From: Montifringilla adamsi
Lineage: Eukaryota; Chordata; Aves; Passeriformes; Passeridae
Assembly: GCA_017590115.1 (NCBI GenBank)
Contig: JAGGNK010008337.1
Span: forward strand, 4,827,609 to 4,891,608
Length of the DNA stretch: 64,000 bases
Direction of reading: 5' to 3'
Positions within the stretch are counted from its first letter, which is position 1; every line of letters begins with the position of its first letter. The position numbers and the translations under genes are program-made. The notes beneath the pieces are model-generated. The model was not told where the DNA came from. It worked only from the letters and a program-made list of their open reading frames with translations, and ran no database searches. Positions 1-21,300 of the stretch are shown piece by piece.

Positions 1-59
1 AAAAGGGGGAAAAGGAGAATTAAACCAGCAGAGCTTTGGGAATGCTCTTAAATATCCCA

Positions 60-330
60 CAGAAATTCCAGAGCGTGTCCTCACTGAGGGGATATTTAAG
101 GGTCATCCAGTTCCAAACCATTCCATGGGCAGGGACACCTTCCCCTATCCCAGGTTGCTCCAAGCCACTCCCAGCCTGGCCTGGAACAATTCCAGGGACG
201 GGGAATCCACAGCTTCTTTAGGAAAACTGTTCCAGGGCCTCACCACTCTCTCTTTGGGATTTCTTCCCAAAATCCAATTTAAATCAACCCTCCCTCAGCT
301 TCAGATCACGGGATTATCCTTGGGAACCCT
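60..330 (-). mobile_element. CR1 LINE fragment
   Basis: Resembles the 3' end of avian CR1 in reverse complement: GTCATCCAGTTCCAAACCA, CCATGGGCAGGGACACCTTC, CTGGAACAATTCCAGGGA, then a CTTCCCAAAATCCAATTTAAA segment. It is 5'-truncated, as is typical of CR1, and lies in a GZF1 intron. Confidence 0.85.
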
Positions 331-335
331 TCTCA

Positions 336-3968
<3,633 letters not shown>

Positions 3969-3979
3969 CTTCCTTCTCC

Positions 3980-4964
3980 CTGCCAACGAGATCCCACGTC
4001 AGCCGGCGGGATTCCGCGGGTTCGCGGCGGCCGGGGTGGGAGTTGCGTGGAATCGCTGGGGTTGGGAAGAGCTCCGAGGTGGTTTAATCCAACCTCGGAG
4101 GGATCTCCAGCACCTCAAGGAAACCATGAAGCGAATCCGAGCCTAAATCCCAGCCCCAGTTTTCCATGAAACCCTCCGGGCTATCAGAACCTGGGTCAGG
4201 GATGGAGCAAACAGAGCTGGCACCTGGAATTAAGGAATGATTCCTGGCCTCACCAGGCAATAATAAAAGGAAGGCAAGACTAAGCAAAAGTTCACTGTAG
4301 TCCTAAAAACCTGCCTGAAAATGCTTTCCACATAACATTCCAAGCTCTTATGTGATGGATAATGGTATTCACACACTGAAAATCCCCAAAATGATGGGAG
4401 CTCCTCAAAATGGACTCACAGCCTGCACATTTTGAAGGCCCATTTCCAGCCTTCCATCGGGCCCTGTTTCTCAGGAATGTTTGAAGCTGCTCCAAAGCTT
4501 GTAAAAAGCGTGGAAGTTTTGGGGTGTTTTCCCCAATATCTAACCCCAGAACAAACCAGGTTTCTATGGACTTAACGGTGCTCTGAGGAATCTGTTGAGT
4601 CTAACCCTGTTCCTACCGCAATCTGAGGAATTTCTTTCCATGTCCTGGGAATTAAGTGGTGTCCCACCCACTGCTTTATAAACAATCAGTGACACCAAAG
4701 TGCCACTTTTTTACCCCAATAAAATGATTTTCAACTACTTCTCCTGTTGTTTCACAACTACCCTTCTAATTCCATTTGAGCACTGTCCATTTCTCAGGAA
4801 TACCTCCCCTTCCAGAGGCAAAACTGGCTGGAAAGAGGCAAAAAGCTCCAGCCCAAAGGGGAATGGGGAGAGAATTCCCAGGCGGCTGCTGCTGATGCCA
4901 TGGAGAACCCCACAGTGCCCACTTCCAATCCCATTTGCAAAGGACCTTGGATCACATGGGAGTG
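3980..4964. other. GZF1: GZF1 first intron, rest
   Basis: Between the BTB-exon acceptor and the homopurine tract I find no further exon, no long frame with family resemblance and no clear repeat. Confidence 0.5.
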
Positions 4965-5145
4965 CTGGGGTGGGGGAAAACACGGGGGAAAAAAGGGGGA
5001 GAGGAAAGGGGGGAAACCAGGAGGGGAAGGGGGGGGCGAAGAAAAGAGAAGGGAAAAGAACGGGGGGAAAGAGGAGAAGAAAAAAGGGGGGAAAAGAGGA
5101 GGAGCGGGGGGGAATAAGGGGGAAAGAGGGGAGAAAAAGGCGGCG
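4965..5145. repeat. Homopurine tract in GZF1 intron 1
   Basis: About 180 bases that are almost all G and A on the plus strand (runs such as GGGGGAAAA and GAGAAGAAAAAAGGGGG), directly downstream of the GZF1 exon-1 donor. GZF1 pre-mRNA would carry the pyrimidine strand. Such tracts can form triplex DNA; that is inference from composition. Confidence 0.85.
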
Positions 5146-5179
5146 GGCGGGGCCAGCCCGCCATGGCCCCCGCACTCAC

Positions 5180-5335
5180 GGCTGCCGGCCCGTCCCCGGT
5201 TTGTTCCCGGTTCGTTCCCGGCCGCCGCTCCCGCTCAGCCCCGGGCGCGGCCGGAAGCGCTGACGAGCCACGACCCCGGCGGAGGCGCGCCGGAAGTGAC
5301 GTCGCGAGGCGCGCCGTCTGTTGCTAGGCAACGCG
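5180..5335 (-). promoter_or_regulatory. GZF1: GZF1 CpG promoter and non-coding exon 1
   Basis: A CpG-rich block with a minus-strand splice donor CAGCC|GTGAGT ending the exon at 5180. There is no ATG between here and 5330, so this fits a non-coding first exon spliced to the acceptor at 3980. Upstream, for minus-strand transcription, are a composite ETS/CRE site (CGGAAGTGACGTC, plus strand 5291-5303) and a perfect inverted-repeat X-box (GTTGCTAGGCAAC, 5320-5332), the type bound by RFX factors. No TATA box is evident. The transcription start is inferred, not visible. Confidence 0.7.
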
Positions 5336-5434
5336 GCCTACCGCGCCCCCGGCTTTGGCATTCCCAAATCCCGGCGTTTTCCCCTGGGAAATCCGGGCGA
5401 ATGAAGGAGGAACGGGCTGGGCGGCACTGGCAGC

Positions 5435-5440
5435 TTTATT
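5435..5440 (-). terminator. Polyadenylation signal of the GZF1-like gene
   Basis: AATAAA on the minus strand (TTTATT on plus), about 290 bases after the stop codon at 5733. It is the first canonical signal in the right place, and cleavage would fall near 5410-5420. That leaves only about 100 bases before the inferred GZF1 promoter. Confidence 0.65.
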
Positions 5441-5732
5441 AAAGGAGGAATTGGTGATTTACAGCGGCGGCACCGCGCTGTGTTTATATAAACATACACC
5501 CCGCCCTGCCCGTTCCCAATGGGATGCTCCCACAGCTTTGGGAAAAACAAACCTCTGGACAGATGCAAACATTTCAGTGGAATAAATACCCACATGAGGA
5601 ATTACCCCTTTGGCACCTGCAATGCAGCTCCCGAGGCAGCTGCAGTGACCATTGGGAATGATTCCCTGCATTCCAAAGGATAACTCCCACCATTCTGCCT
5701 GCAACCGCCCGTTTTTGGGTCTAAACCTGACT

Positions 5733-11549
<5,817 letters not shown>

Positions 11550-11550
11550 C

Positions 11551-13455
11551 CTGCCAAAAGAAACAGAAAAACGTTGGAATGATTTTTCCTATCTTTCCAT
11601 TCAAGTATGGCAGGGAAAGCCCAGTGGAATTCCATGCCCTAATTCCTTGTTCACCCTTCACAGGTGGAATTGTAGAACCCCTGAGATTGGAAAAGACCTC
11701 TAACCTTTGACGGAGCACCACCACCTGAACTAAACCATCTCCCAGGAGCAGGAAATTCAGGGAATATGGGCAAAAGAGTGTTTCCTAAATTCTACTGGGA
11801 AAGGATTGCTCACATCCAGATTCCTACTGGGTAATTCCCACAGCCAGCAGGGATCTCTGCAACGCTCCCAACCCAACACCTGCCAACTATTCCCGTGTGG
11901 AGACACAACCCCAGCACACTGGAAGCAGATCCCAAGGTTCAGCCCCAAAATCCACAGGAGCTTCCAGCCCATCTGCTGCCTCCGTGTTTTCCAGCAGGAA
12001 ATCCTGGTTTGTGTGCAGTGCTTACAGAAATCAATGAGAGCCACACGTGCTAATTTCCTGCTGCTCCTTTGCGAGATTCCCATCTGCGATAAGATCCCGA
12101 TCCGCGCTCCCATGGGAGCTCCTCTAACACCAGGATCTGACACGGAGCCCGATGGGAGAGATAATTCCGAGATCATCTCTGAATTCAGTTGCTTCTGGAT
12201 TAACTGCCCCCCCCCCCCGCCCCCCGCCCAGCAACTGAAGTATCCTTCCACAAATCCATCAATTCCCGCCATTTTTTCCTTCAGAAAAAAACCCTGAGAT
12301 TTGTATTTTCTGTTCCCATTTGGAAGCTGATCTTCAGTTCTCCAAAGTGCTGCTGAATCCCTAAATCTCCAAAACACTCCCTCCAAGGATTTAAACAAAA
12401 ACCCCATTTCCTCCTCATTTCATGGGTTTGCTTATAACTTCTTTCCAGCTTTTTCCCTGGCAGTTTGGGAATAAATATTTAAAAAATGTGCACATGTGTG
12501 CAAGGTTTGCAGATAGCATAATTAATCCAAGAGATTATTTGCAAAGACACTTTAATTGTATCAGAACTGATACAAAACTCAAACCCCATTTCAATTCAAT
12601 TACGGAGTTCCTGATAAGGAACTGGAATCAGTGCAACTGGAACTCGTACAATTCCTTTAAAAAATAAAGCCCAACAGTGGCCTGAATCGCCAAGAAAATA
12701 TTTATATTTGTATATTTTTATAATCTCCATTTACCTGCTGGAAAAATTTCTATTTTATCCACCTGAAAATCCCCATTTATGCTCTAGAGCATCCCTATTC
12801 ACCAGGATCAATCTCCATTTATTCTCCAGAAAAAAAAAAAAAAAAAAAATCTCAATTTGGGCAACAAACAAAAAAAAAAAAAAAGTGCACCAGAAAAACC
12901 TCCATTTATACTCCAGAGAATTTCCATTCACCCTCCAGCAAACTGCTGGAGCAAATTCCTCTAAAAGTGCTGAAGTTTGGGGTTTTTTTTTTTAAATACA
13001 GAGCACTCGGACGTCTCCCTAACCACGTTACCTTCGGGACACCCCTGGAAAGGCTCCTCCCCCGCGGAATCCAAGGCTGGCCCAGCACCGGCGCTCACCA
13101 TCCTCTGGGAATGCCGCCGCTCCGTGCTGCTCCTCGCGCCACTGGCACAGCCGGCATCATCTTCTGGATTTTGAATGCAGCCACAAGATTTTTATCCGTG
13201 CGCAGATATCTGGGAAGCGCTGCCAGGAAAGCAGAGACAGGGAATGTTTATCCCAGCGCTCGGCATAAGCTCGGCTCAGCGCTCCGGGACATGAGGGGGG
13301 GGGGTCACCTGTGCGCTTCCGGAGGCGGCAGCAGCCGGCAATCGCCTCCCGCCCGGCAGGAGCAGCCCAGATCGCTCCCGCCGCTCCCGGGGGTGATTTC
13401 CCGGCGCTCCCGGGCTCCATCCCGAGGGTCCCTCCCGGCCCCGGCCCGCCCTTAC
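11551..13455. other. GZF1-like 5' UTR intron
   Basis: Contains a short CR1-type scrap near 11655-11705, a C-rich run at 12209-12230, and A-rich runs at 12829-12885. No coding exon is seen. Confidence 0.5.
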
Positions 13456-13560
13456 CCCGCCGCCGTCCCCGCCGTGCCCGGCCCGAGAGCGCCATGGCGG
13501 CCGCGGCCTCAGCGCCTCAGCGCCGCCGCCATTTTGAGTGCGGGCAGGGCGTGCCCACAG
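13456..13560 (-). promoter_or_regulatory. CpG-rich probable first exon and promoter of the GZF1-like gene
   Basis: A GC- and CpG-rich block with a minus-strand donor CGGCGGG|GTAAGG ending near 13456. A YY1-type element (AAAATGGCGGC on the minus strand, near 13524-13535) sits where such sites often flank CpG-promoter starts. Spliced to the acceptor at 11551 it would give the 5' UTR. Two ATGs (near 13532 and at 13495, the latter in a GCCGCCATGG context) open short upstream frames, not the BTB frame. Assignment to this gene rests on strand and proximity only. Confidence 0.5.
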
Positions 13561-15714
13561 GGCCGGGAAAAAAACCTTTAAACCTTGAATCACCCGAATC
13601 CCCCACCCCCGCAAAAAAACGCCGTTCCCAAAACGAACCGTTTTGGAAAGAGTTTGTTTTCACGCTTTCAAAAAGCCGGGTTTTATGAGGTTAAATGAGC
13701 TCAGTGATGCGTGTTCTCAGATTGCTGTGGTAGTTCCTCAGGCTCTCCCAGTGTGGATATTGGGATATCCGTGAGGATACTGGGACATCCACTGTGGATA
13801 CTGGGAGATCAGTGCCAGAGTTAAGAGAAGTGTTTATATAAATCAGTATAAAGTTATGAACTTTAGCGGGGTAAATCTGGAATTAGGAGAAACACAGCGT
13901 CTCCCTGTTTCTTCCCACTGGTGATCCCATATTCCTGTCTGTTATCGCATAAAATAATTTCAAGGTGGGTTACCAAGAAGTTCCAATCTTTTTTTCTAAG
14001 GTAAATTCCTCTTTTGAAGCATTTTTCCCCCCCACTTAAGTGCAGGTTTTAAATTCTTCACATTTTAACAGCTTGTAGAAATCTTGGATGACTGTAATTC
14101 CCTTAGGAAATGTAAAATAAATTCCTCCATAAAAAAATAAATCAGGAAAGGCAGACATCTGTGTTATCCGCATTTTCAATCCTGATTATTTTGTTTGTAG
14201 CCAGGGAATGTTTCTATTGTCCAGACACAGCTCTTGCAGCGGGAAGAACGAGCAGCAATATGAGTGATCCGTGTTGAAAATGTCAGGATAATATTCCTGT
14301 ATCTTCGCACGAGGGAATGGTGTTTGCTTTTCCTTTATCGGAAAACTGGCGTGCTGGGCAGCTCTCACCCAGAGAAGCTGGGAAGCTCCCGGCCAATTTA
14401 GTCTGAATTCCACAAGGATGGAGGGAATTTCTGGATACACTGCTGGGCTGTATCCGTGTGTCCATCCCAGGAGGGATTTTTCCCAAGGCTGGATTCTGCT
14501 CTGCTCTTTGCCACCAGTTTTGTTTCTCAGGAGATTCACTTGATTCTCCAAATGTTCCGTGCACTTGGATGTGCTTCAGGGGCTCTCCAGAACCCATGGA
14601 ATTCTCCATGTCTTTCCTGTGGGGAGAGAGAAGGAAGAGCATTATAGCTGCTCTTTCCCAATCCCTAATTTTGGTATTCCAGCAGGAGGGATGAAACATG
14701 TGGGAGGCAGCTGTGGGAGATGCCAGTCCCAGATGTCCTGTGGTGGGTGAAGAATTCCAGGCGCCGGGATGGCGAAATAAAACAACCTGTTGAGTCAAAA
14801 CAACAAAATCCAGGAAAGAATTGGAGCCTGGGAACTCAGATTCTATCTGAGCGCTTCCCTTGGTTGGGAGTGGAGAGGTACCTCGGGCTTTGATCGTGGT
14901 GACTAAAGCCATGAAAAGGGGGAAAATTGGGAGTTGGCTCTGCCAGTCAGGTTCTGCTCCTGATCCATTGGGTGTTTGTGGCTCGAGGTCAGCCAGGACA
15001 TCTCCAGCGATGGAAGTGTTCCCAAATCCCAGGTTCCTTCCCCCTGGAGCAGTTCAGGGGCATTGGCCATTTTGGCTCTTCTCAGCAAGGCTGGGGGGAC
15101 GTTCTGGAGCCCCCCAGTGAAACATCCTCGTGTGTTTTCCCTGGATGGCTATCCCTTCCTTATGGCTCCACCAGAGGATGCTGCAGGCTTCGGAAAGAGC
15201 TGCCCAGACTGTAGCCCTGCTCATCCCTTTAATCCAGAGGAATCCGACCATGGATATCAACCATGGCACCGCAGAGAGAGCTTCCAAGGAGCCAAGCAAA
15301 CCTCCAGATCATCCGTGGAAAAGGGACAGAGCTTTCAGCATGGGCTAAAAATGCAAATTCCAGAGGAAATCCTGATGGAAAGCACAGAGCAGCCCTTGCT
15401 CCGTGTGTCAGCGCTGAGCACTGCTTAGCCTCTTGTCCTTTCTCCATAAGAAATCTTGGCATGGGATCGTGCTACAAATCAAACCTCCCATGGATTCTCC
15501 CCATCATGTTCAGTCTCAAGGAGCAGGAGTTCTGTATATCCTGGAAGGATGCTTCCAAGATACCGGTGCCACTTGAAAAACACGGGAATTGAGGGAAGTC
15601 CGTGTGTGTTTTGTCTGAAAAAGAAGATTTTAGAATCCTGAAAACCAGCAAAATTTAATTCCCACCAAGGTTCTGGTGGGAAAAACCTGAACACCAGAGC
15701 AAAGCAAGGGAGAA

Positions 15715-16112
15715 TAGGAGAAGACCTTTAAGATCATCGAGTCCAACCGTGAAATTCCAAGATCATGGAATGGTTTGTGTTGGAGGGGACCTTAAAGATG
15801 ATCCAGTCCCACCCCCTGCCATGGGACACCTTCCACTATCCCAGGGTGCTCCAACCTGGGCTTGGACACTTCCAGGGATGGGGCAGCCACAGCTTCTCTG
15901 GGAAACCTGTGCCAGGGCCTCCACACCCTCACAGGGAAGAATTTCTTCCCAATATCCCATCTATCCCTGCCATCTGGCAGTGGGAAACCATATCCTCTTG
16001 TCCCATCATTCCAGGCCCATGGAAATAATCTCTCTCCATGTTTCTTGTAGCTCCTTCAGGTCCTGGAATGCCACATTTGGGTCATCCCAAAGCTTCTCTT
16101 CTCCAGGCTGAA
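15715..16112 (-). mobile_element. CR1 LINE fragment with a doubled 3' end
   Basis: Reverse-orientation CR1. Two copies of the 3' terminus are adjacent: AGACCTTTAAGATCATCGAG at 15721, then GGACCTTAAAGATGATCCAG at 15788. CCATGGGACACCTTCCACTA and the more internal part, to TTCTCTTCTCCAGGCTGAAAA, follow. The doubled end suggests one CR1 inserted into or beside another. Confidence 0.88.
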
Positions 16113-17964
16113 AACTTGGAGCTCTGGAAAACCAAGGAATCAAGGTGATAAATGAATTAAATAAAATATAATTAAATTAGAGAAAAACCCCAACAAATCT
16201 GTTAAAAGCCCTTTTCACCCCTCTGTGTTCCCTGGGGTTATGGAGCCAACACTTTGGATGACAACTCCATGTCCCTGATGTGAAGACACATCCAGGAGTC
16301 ACTGGAAGGGCTCCTACCAAGGTCAAGACCCCAGTTTGGGAAGGTTTCTCTGGAATGAGCTTGCAGCCAGCTCAGCAGCACCCTGGGCATGAAGGCACCC
16401 AAGATTTTGGCTCTGGGCTGTGAATTCTGCACATTCCTTCTCATTTTTCCTGGGAGCTCATTCCTGTGTAGCGGTGATTGTGATAGGATGTATTCCCACA
16501 GCTTCAGAGGCAGAGGGAGTGGGGCTGCTTTGGGATTCATTCCCTGCAATCCTGACCCCACACTCCTGACAAGTGACGTGCTAGGGCGATGGAAATCCAA
16601 ATTCTGGGAGTGTATCTATGATGTTTTCCTTCTGGCACAAAATAAATCCTCAGCACAGCTCATTTACTTGTTTATCACACATTTTTAAGCTCTTGGCACT
16701 TTGCAAACTACTTCTCCCAAATATTTTAACCCCTGCTAAACCGTGGGCATCAAACCTAAATGTTGCCTCTGGAAGCAAAGGATTTTCCATCACATTCCAT
16801 GGATATTGAAGGCCTGATCCATGAATTTTTAACTCCTTAACACTCCCAGTCAAGCCCAAATTGCAATTGTTTTAATTGATTTTTAAATAGTTGAGTTCTG
16901 GTTGAACTTTGAAATAGTTGAGTCTGGGGATTATGGAATATGCTAAAGATCCTGTTTCTCCATCTGTGATCTGGAATACAGGTGGATAATGTTTAGTCTC
17001 CAGCTAATGGACAGGATGTTAATGCTTTTCCCGCTTGGAAAGGAGCTGCCTCCTGTTTAGTTACAGTTCAATATAAAACAAATATTCCATTAGCAAAAGA
17101 AGGTGGGGAGGAAAATCCCTTTTTTTTCCCCCCCACTCTTCTCCACAGGGCTCCTTCCAACTCAATATTCCACTATAAAGCTGTACGGAATGCAGAGGAT
17201 CCCAGGGAGTAAATTCAGATTAGCACCTTGCTGCCAGCCAGAAGAAATCCAGCAAAACAACCCCCAAAGTTATTCCTAATGGCAAGAAAAGAGGGAATTC
17301 CTGCCAGATGTACGCTCCTGGTGTTCCAAGACCCCGATTAAAAGAGCTGCTGATTTCATGGAGGTGATTCCGGACAAATTCCAGCTGATCCCAGCTGTTC
17401 ACCAGGGAAAATTATAAGGAAAATAAATCTAAACGCATCAGATTAAGTGGTGTTTTTCCAACAGCTGCCTGTGTTTTTCTGTTGTTCTCCAGAAAGCAGC
17501 ATTCCCTCGCAAGATCCCAAACTTCTCATCCTCCTAAGGAGCCTCTTGACTTTTAGCCACCAGAATTATCCCAATTTTTTTTTTTTAAATGTAAATATCT
17601 GCCTTCCCAGCAATAATATTTATCTCTCAGTGTTTATTTTTTCCTAGTCCTGAGCGCTCACCGTGGTTTGCGAATCCAAATTATTTGAGGAAGAAGCAGG
17701 AATTTCAGTTTATATCTGCGTCTTAAGCCTAAGTGTTTTCAGGGAGAGTATTCCTGCCTCCAGGTGCTCCTGCAGGGATGAGAAAATGCCCTTTTTTTAG
17801 TCCCAGTCTGGGTGTGGAATCTTGGCACAGGAATGACTAAACATGGAAGGAGCAGCTGCCTGGAGAAACAAACACCTGGCAAAATATTTTGGGGAATTTC
17901 AGGGTGAGTCATCCTGGGCCTTGCTGGGGAAGCTCGGCCCCAGCTGCAGCTCGGGAGGTTGCCT

Positions 17965-18385
17965 TTAGTCCCACAGAATCCCATGGAATTACTGAGGTTG
18001 GGAAAGACCTCTGGGGTCGTCGAGTCCAACCTGTTACCCAGCCCAGGAGTGCCACGTCCAGGTATTCCTTGGACTCCTCCAGGGGTGGGAATTCCAAACC
18101 TTTCTGTGCTGTTCCAATCCTTAACAACCCATTCCATGAAGAAATTCCCATCTGCCTTCATCTCTAATTCAAGGACACTTCCAGGAGTGAGCCTCCAGAT
18201 CTTCCTGGGCAATTCCAAAGCCTGACGACCCATTCCATCACAAAATTCCCATCTGCTTTTATCCATTCCAGAACTGCTCCAGGGATAGGAACTCCAAACT
18301 TCCCTGAGCAATTCCAATGCTAACACCCCATTCCATTAAGAAACTCCCCATCTGCCTTCATCTTATTCCATCTTTTCTCCTTTCA
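17965..18385 (-). mobile_element. CR1 LINE fragment with internal tandem triplication
   Basis: Starts with a CR1 3' end in reverse (GGTTGGGAAAGACCTCTGGG). From about 18070 a unit of about 100 bases recurs three times, each with a CCCATTCCAT-A-AA-TTCCCATCTGC core (18127, 18230, 18328). The element has begun to expand as a tandem repeat. Confidence 0.8.
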
Positions 18386-21300
18386 GCTCTCCTGCTTGGA
18401 GAAGGTCTATGCCAAGATCCATCCCCATCCCCGCAAAGCCGATGGAACACCAGGAACTCATCCCAAGCCAAGTGTCCAAGATGATTAAAATCCCAATTAA
18501 TCCCTTTTGATCCATCACCATTCGCTCCCAGCACAGTCATTAGGCACGGTCATTAAGCTGCAGAATGAGACTTGAATGACCACGAGGGTCATGCCAGCCT
18601 TTGGGATAAAAGTGTGGATTAGGGATTTCTCCAGGAGGAGGAGGAGGAGGAGAAGGATTTGCTGAGTTTTCCCACCGCTAATTTTCCAGCTTTGTGCTTA
18701 TCCCTAATAACGATCGCCATAATTATCCAAATTAAATCCAGGAATGGCTTTTGGAATCATGTCCACCTTCAAATGTACAAAAATCCATCTCCAGAAGTGT
18801 TCCCAGACCAACCCACTCGTCTTTAAAAGGAATATTTTCCCAACTGGGATTAAAAAATTCATATTCCTAGGGAGCAGTGGGGTTGGGAATGGCCGGATAA
18901 CCTTTGGAAAAGCAGCGGGAATGACTTTGGGTCAGACCACGAGCTCTTTGTTAAAGCATCTGCTTTTACTCCAGGCTATTTAATGATTGCCAGGAGTTCC
19001 TGGGATGGAGGAATGCCAAGGTGGATAAAGGAAAAGTATCCCTTTGGATGGAGCTGGAGTTCCAAACCCCAGAACGTCCCACCCCAATTTTTCCCATCTG
19101 GGTTCATTGTCCCTTATAAACTGGGATTGCAAGGAAATAGGAAAATGTTGCTGCAAGCACGGAGAAGGCTCCAAGTGTGTGGAAGAATTTTCTGGGATAC
19201 CCACAGGCAAGGCAAACTCCAGCACTGAAAGGGATGTATCCAGCTTCTGGGACCTTCTCCTCAGGGAAAACACATTCCATAGGAAATTATAACAAACAAA
19301 AACCTGTGAGCTGGACATAATGTGGCACCGAATTCTGTCTAAAATTGCTTTATTATTCCATATGGGAATCACAACATCAGATACAGGATACCCACCAACA
19401 TTCCAAAGGCTGGTGATTTTATGGATCCGTTTTTATGGCCCAGGGGGATCCATGGAGTCAGGAGGTTTTCCAGCAGCTGGAGAGTTGGCTCCAGGTTATC
19501 CCAAAAATCTGTTGGGAGCACCAGGATAGCTGCAGTGGGGTTGGCAAGCCCAGGCTTGCATTGGAAGCTGGAAGAACATTCCAAAATATGATGGATCTGT
19601 GTTTTTAATGCCTGCCTACTTCCAGGCATGTGAGGACATGGAACCCCATTTTGAAAAAATAAAAATAGGAAAACAGGTTGGAGCCTGAAAGTGTCAGGGG
19701 AAAATGTGGGAGAGACAAGGGAAGGAAGCAAAAAGGAAGGGAAAAAAAGATCCCAAATTCCTTAAATGTCATTTTTAGGTCCATGGATCCAGTTCCAAGG
19801 ATGCATGCTCATCCAGGTGATGCTGTGGATGCACATTTCCAGCTTCCCAAGGGAACAGGCTGTGGAAAAGTTCAGGAGTGGATCTGTGTAACTCCACAAA
19901 CACTTTCCTCTCCGGGGCAAAAGTTGGGAATTCAGGACATGAACCTGGAACTGGGATAGGAGTAGGGAGCCATTTATAGGCCCAGAATTCCCAACTGGAA
20001 TGCCAACATATGAGCTTTCGTGCCTTTTCCTGGAGCGGGGACAAGGTCACTGCAGGCTGAGCTGGGAGGATTGGGTGGGAATTTTGTTCCTCTGGAAAAT
20101 GGGAGTGTATGGGAAGGAAGCAGAAGCGCAGAACTCCAGAATCCCAAGAACAAGGTACAGGGGCTGCCCCTGGCATAGAGCGGTTGGCAATGGAGCACAG
20201 CAGGGTGCCTTGGCACCTCTCCCTTCTTCTCAACATTCCCAATAAAGATGGAAAAGCCACTTTGGTTATTTTGCTGGGAAGAGAATTCCAAGAGGATCTC
20301 CACGCTTTGCTCCTTCCACAGAGGCTGCTTATTCCAAGCCTGGCAGCTCCATGTGATCCAGGATAACTCCTCCTTATCCAGGCTTTGGGAAACTAAAGTT
20401 CTTCCCAGCTGGATAGCACTGCCTTGGAATTCTTATGCTGACACATCCCATCCCAGGGGTTCACATCTGGGACACTCATGGATCCATCACCTCACCCCGA
20501 GTAATCCCAAATTCACATCCAGGCAGGAATGACAGTGGATCACATGCGCTGTGACGGAGGAGGCAGATCTTTTCTGGGGATCCGTGTTCCCTGGAGCTTT
20601 TCCAATCCTTTCAAGCTGTTCCCAGTGAAATGTTGGCAGGAGCCAGAGTTTGCTCTGACGGAAAGAGGCTGTTCCCTCTAATCCCCTTTTCCCAAGAAAC
20701 TGCTCCGGCCATCCCAGGGCATTCCAAGCAGGGAATGACCGCCAGATCCTGCTGTGTCCAGCAGCAGAAGCTGGAACAATTCCCTTTGGAAAAGCAAGAT
20801 GAGGATGTGGAGCTCATGGTAAGGAGCCCTGTTCTTGCTGGGATCCCGGCTGGAGCAAGCAGGAAAACCAGGAATGACCCCACTCCACTGTGCTCATGGA
20901 ATCCAAGAGCGCCTTACTATGGCAACAGAGCTGGGACCACAACTTGGGATTTTTCCAGCAACCCTGAGTACATTCCAGGCTATTCCCATGGGGTGGTTTG
21001 GGCTCCCCAGTTTGGCAATGAGACCTCCAGAGGAGGAGGGAATGAAACGGGAAGTACAATCCCTAAAATCCCACAGAACTGGAAAGAACAAGTAGCTGCT
21101 GTTCCCAGGAAACAGCTGGAATACCTGGAGAGCAATTCCAGGGGGGAAGAAGGATCCCACCAAAAGAAACCACTCACTCTTCATCCCTGGAGCTGTGGCT
21201 GTTTGATCCTGGGTGGATCACCCCGGGACAGGGTGGATTCTTCACCTTTAGGGAATGGCTTTTGAAATCCAGGTGGGAGTATTTCAACATCAGCATTCCC

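Noticed and set aside
20630..21265. A 211-codon plus-strand frame in the gene-poor interval
   Set aside because: No domain, no splice structure, and composition like the surrounding DNA.
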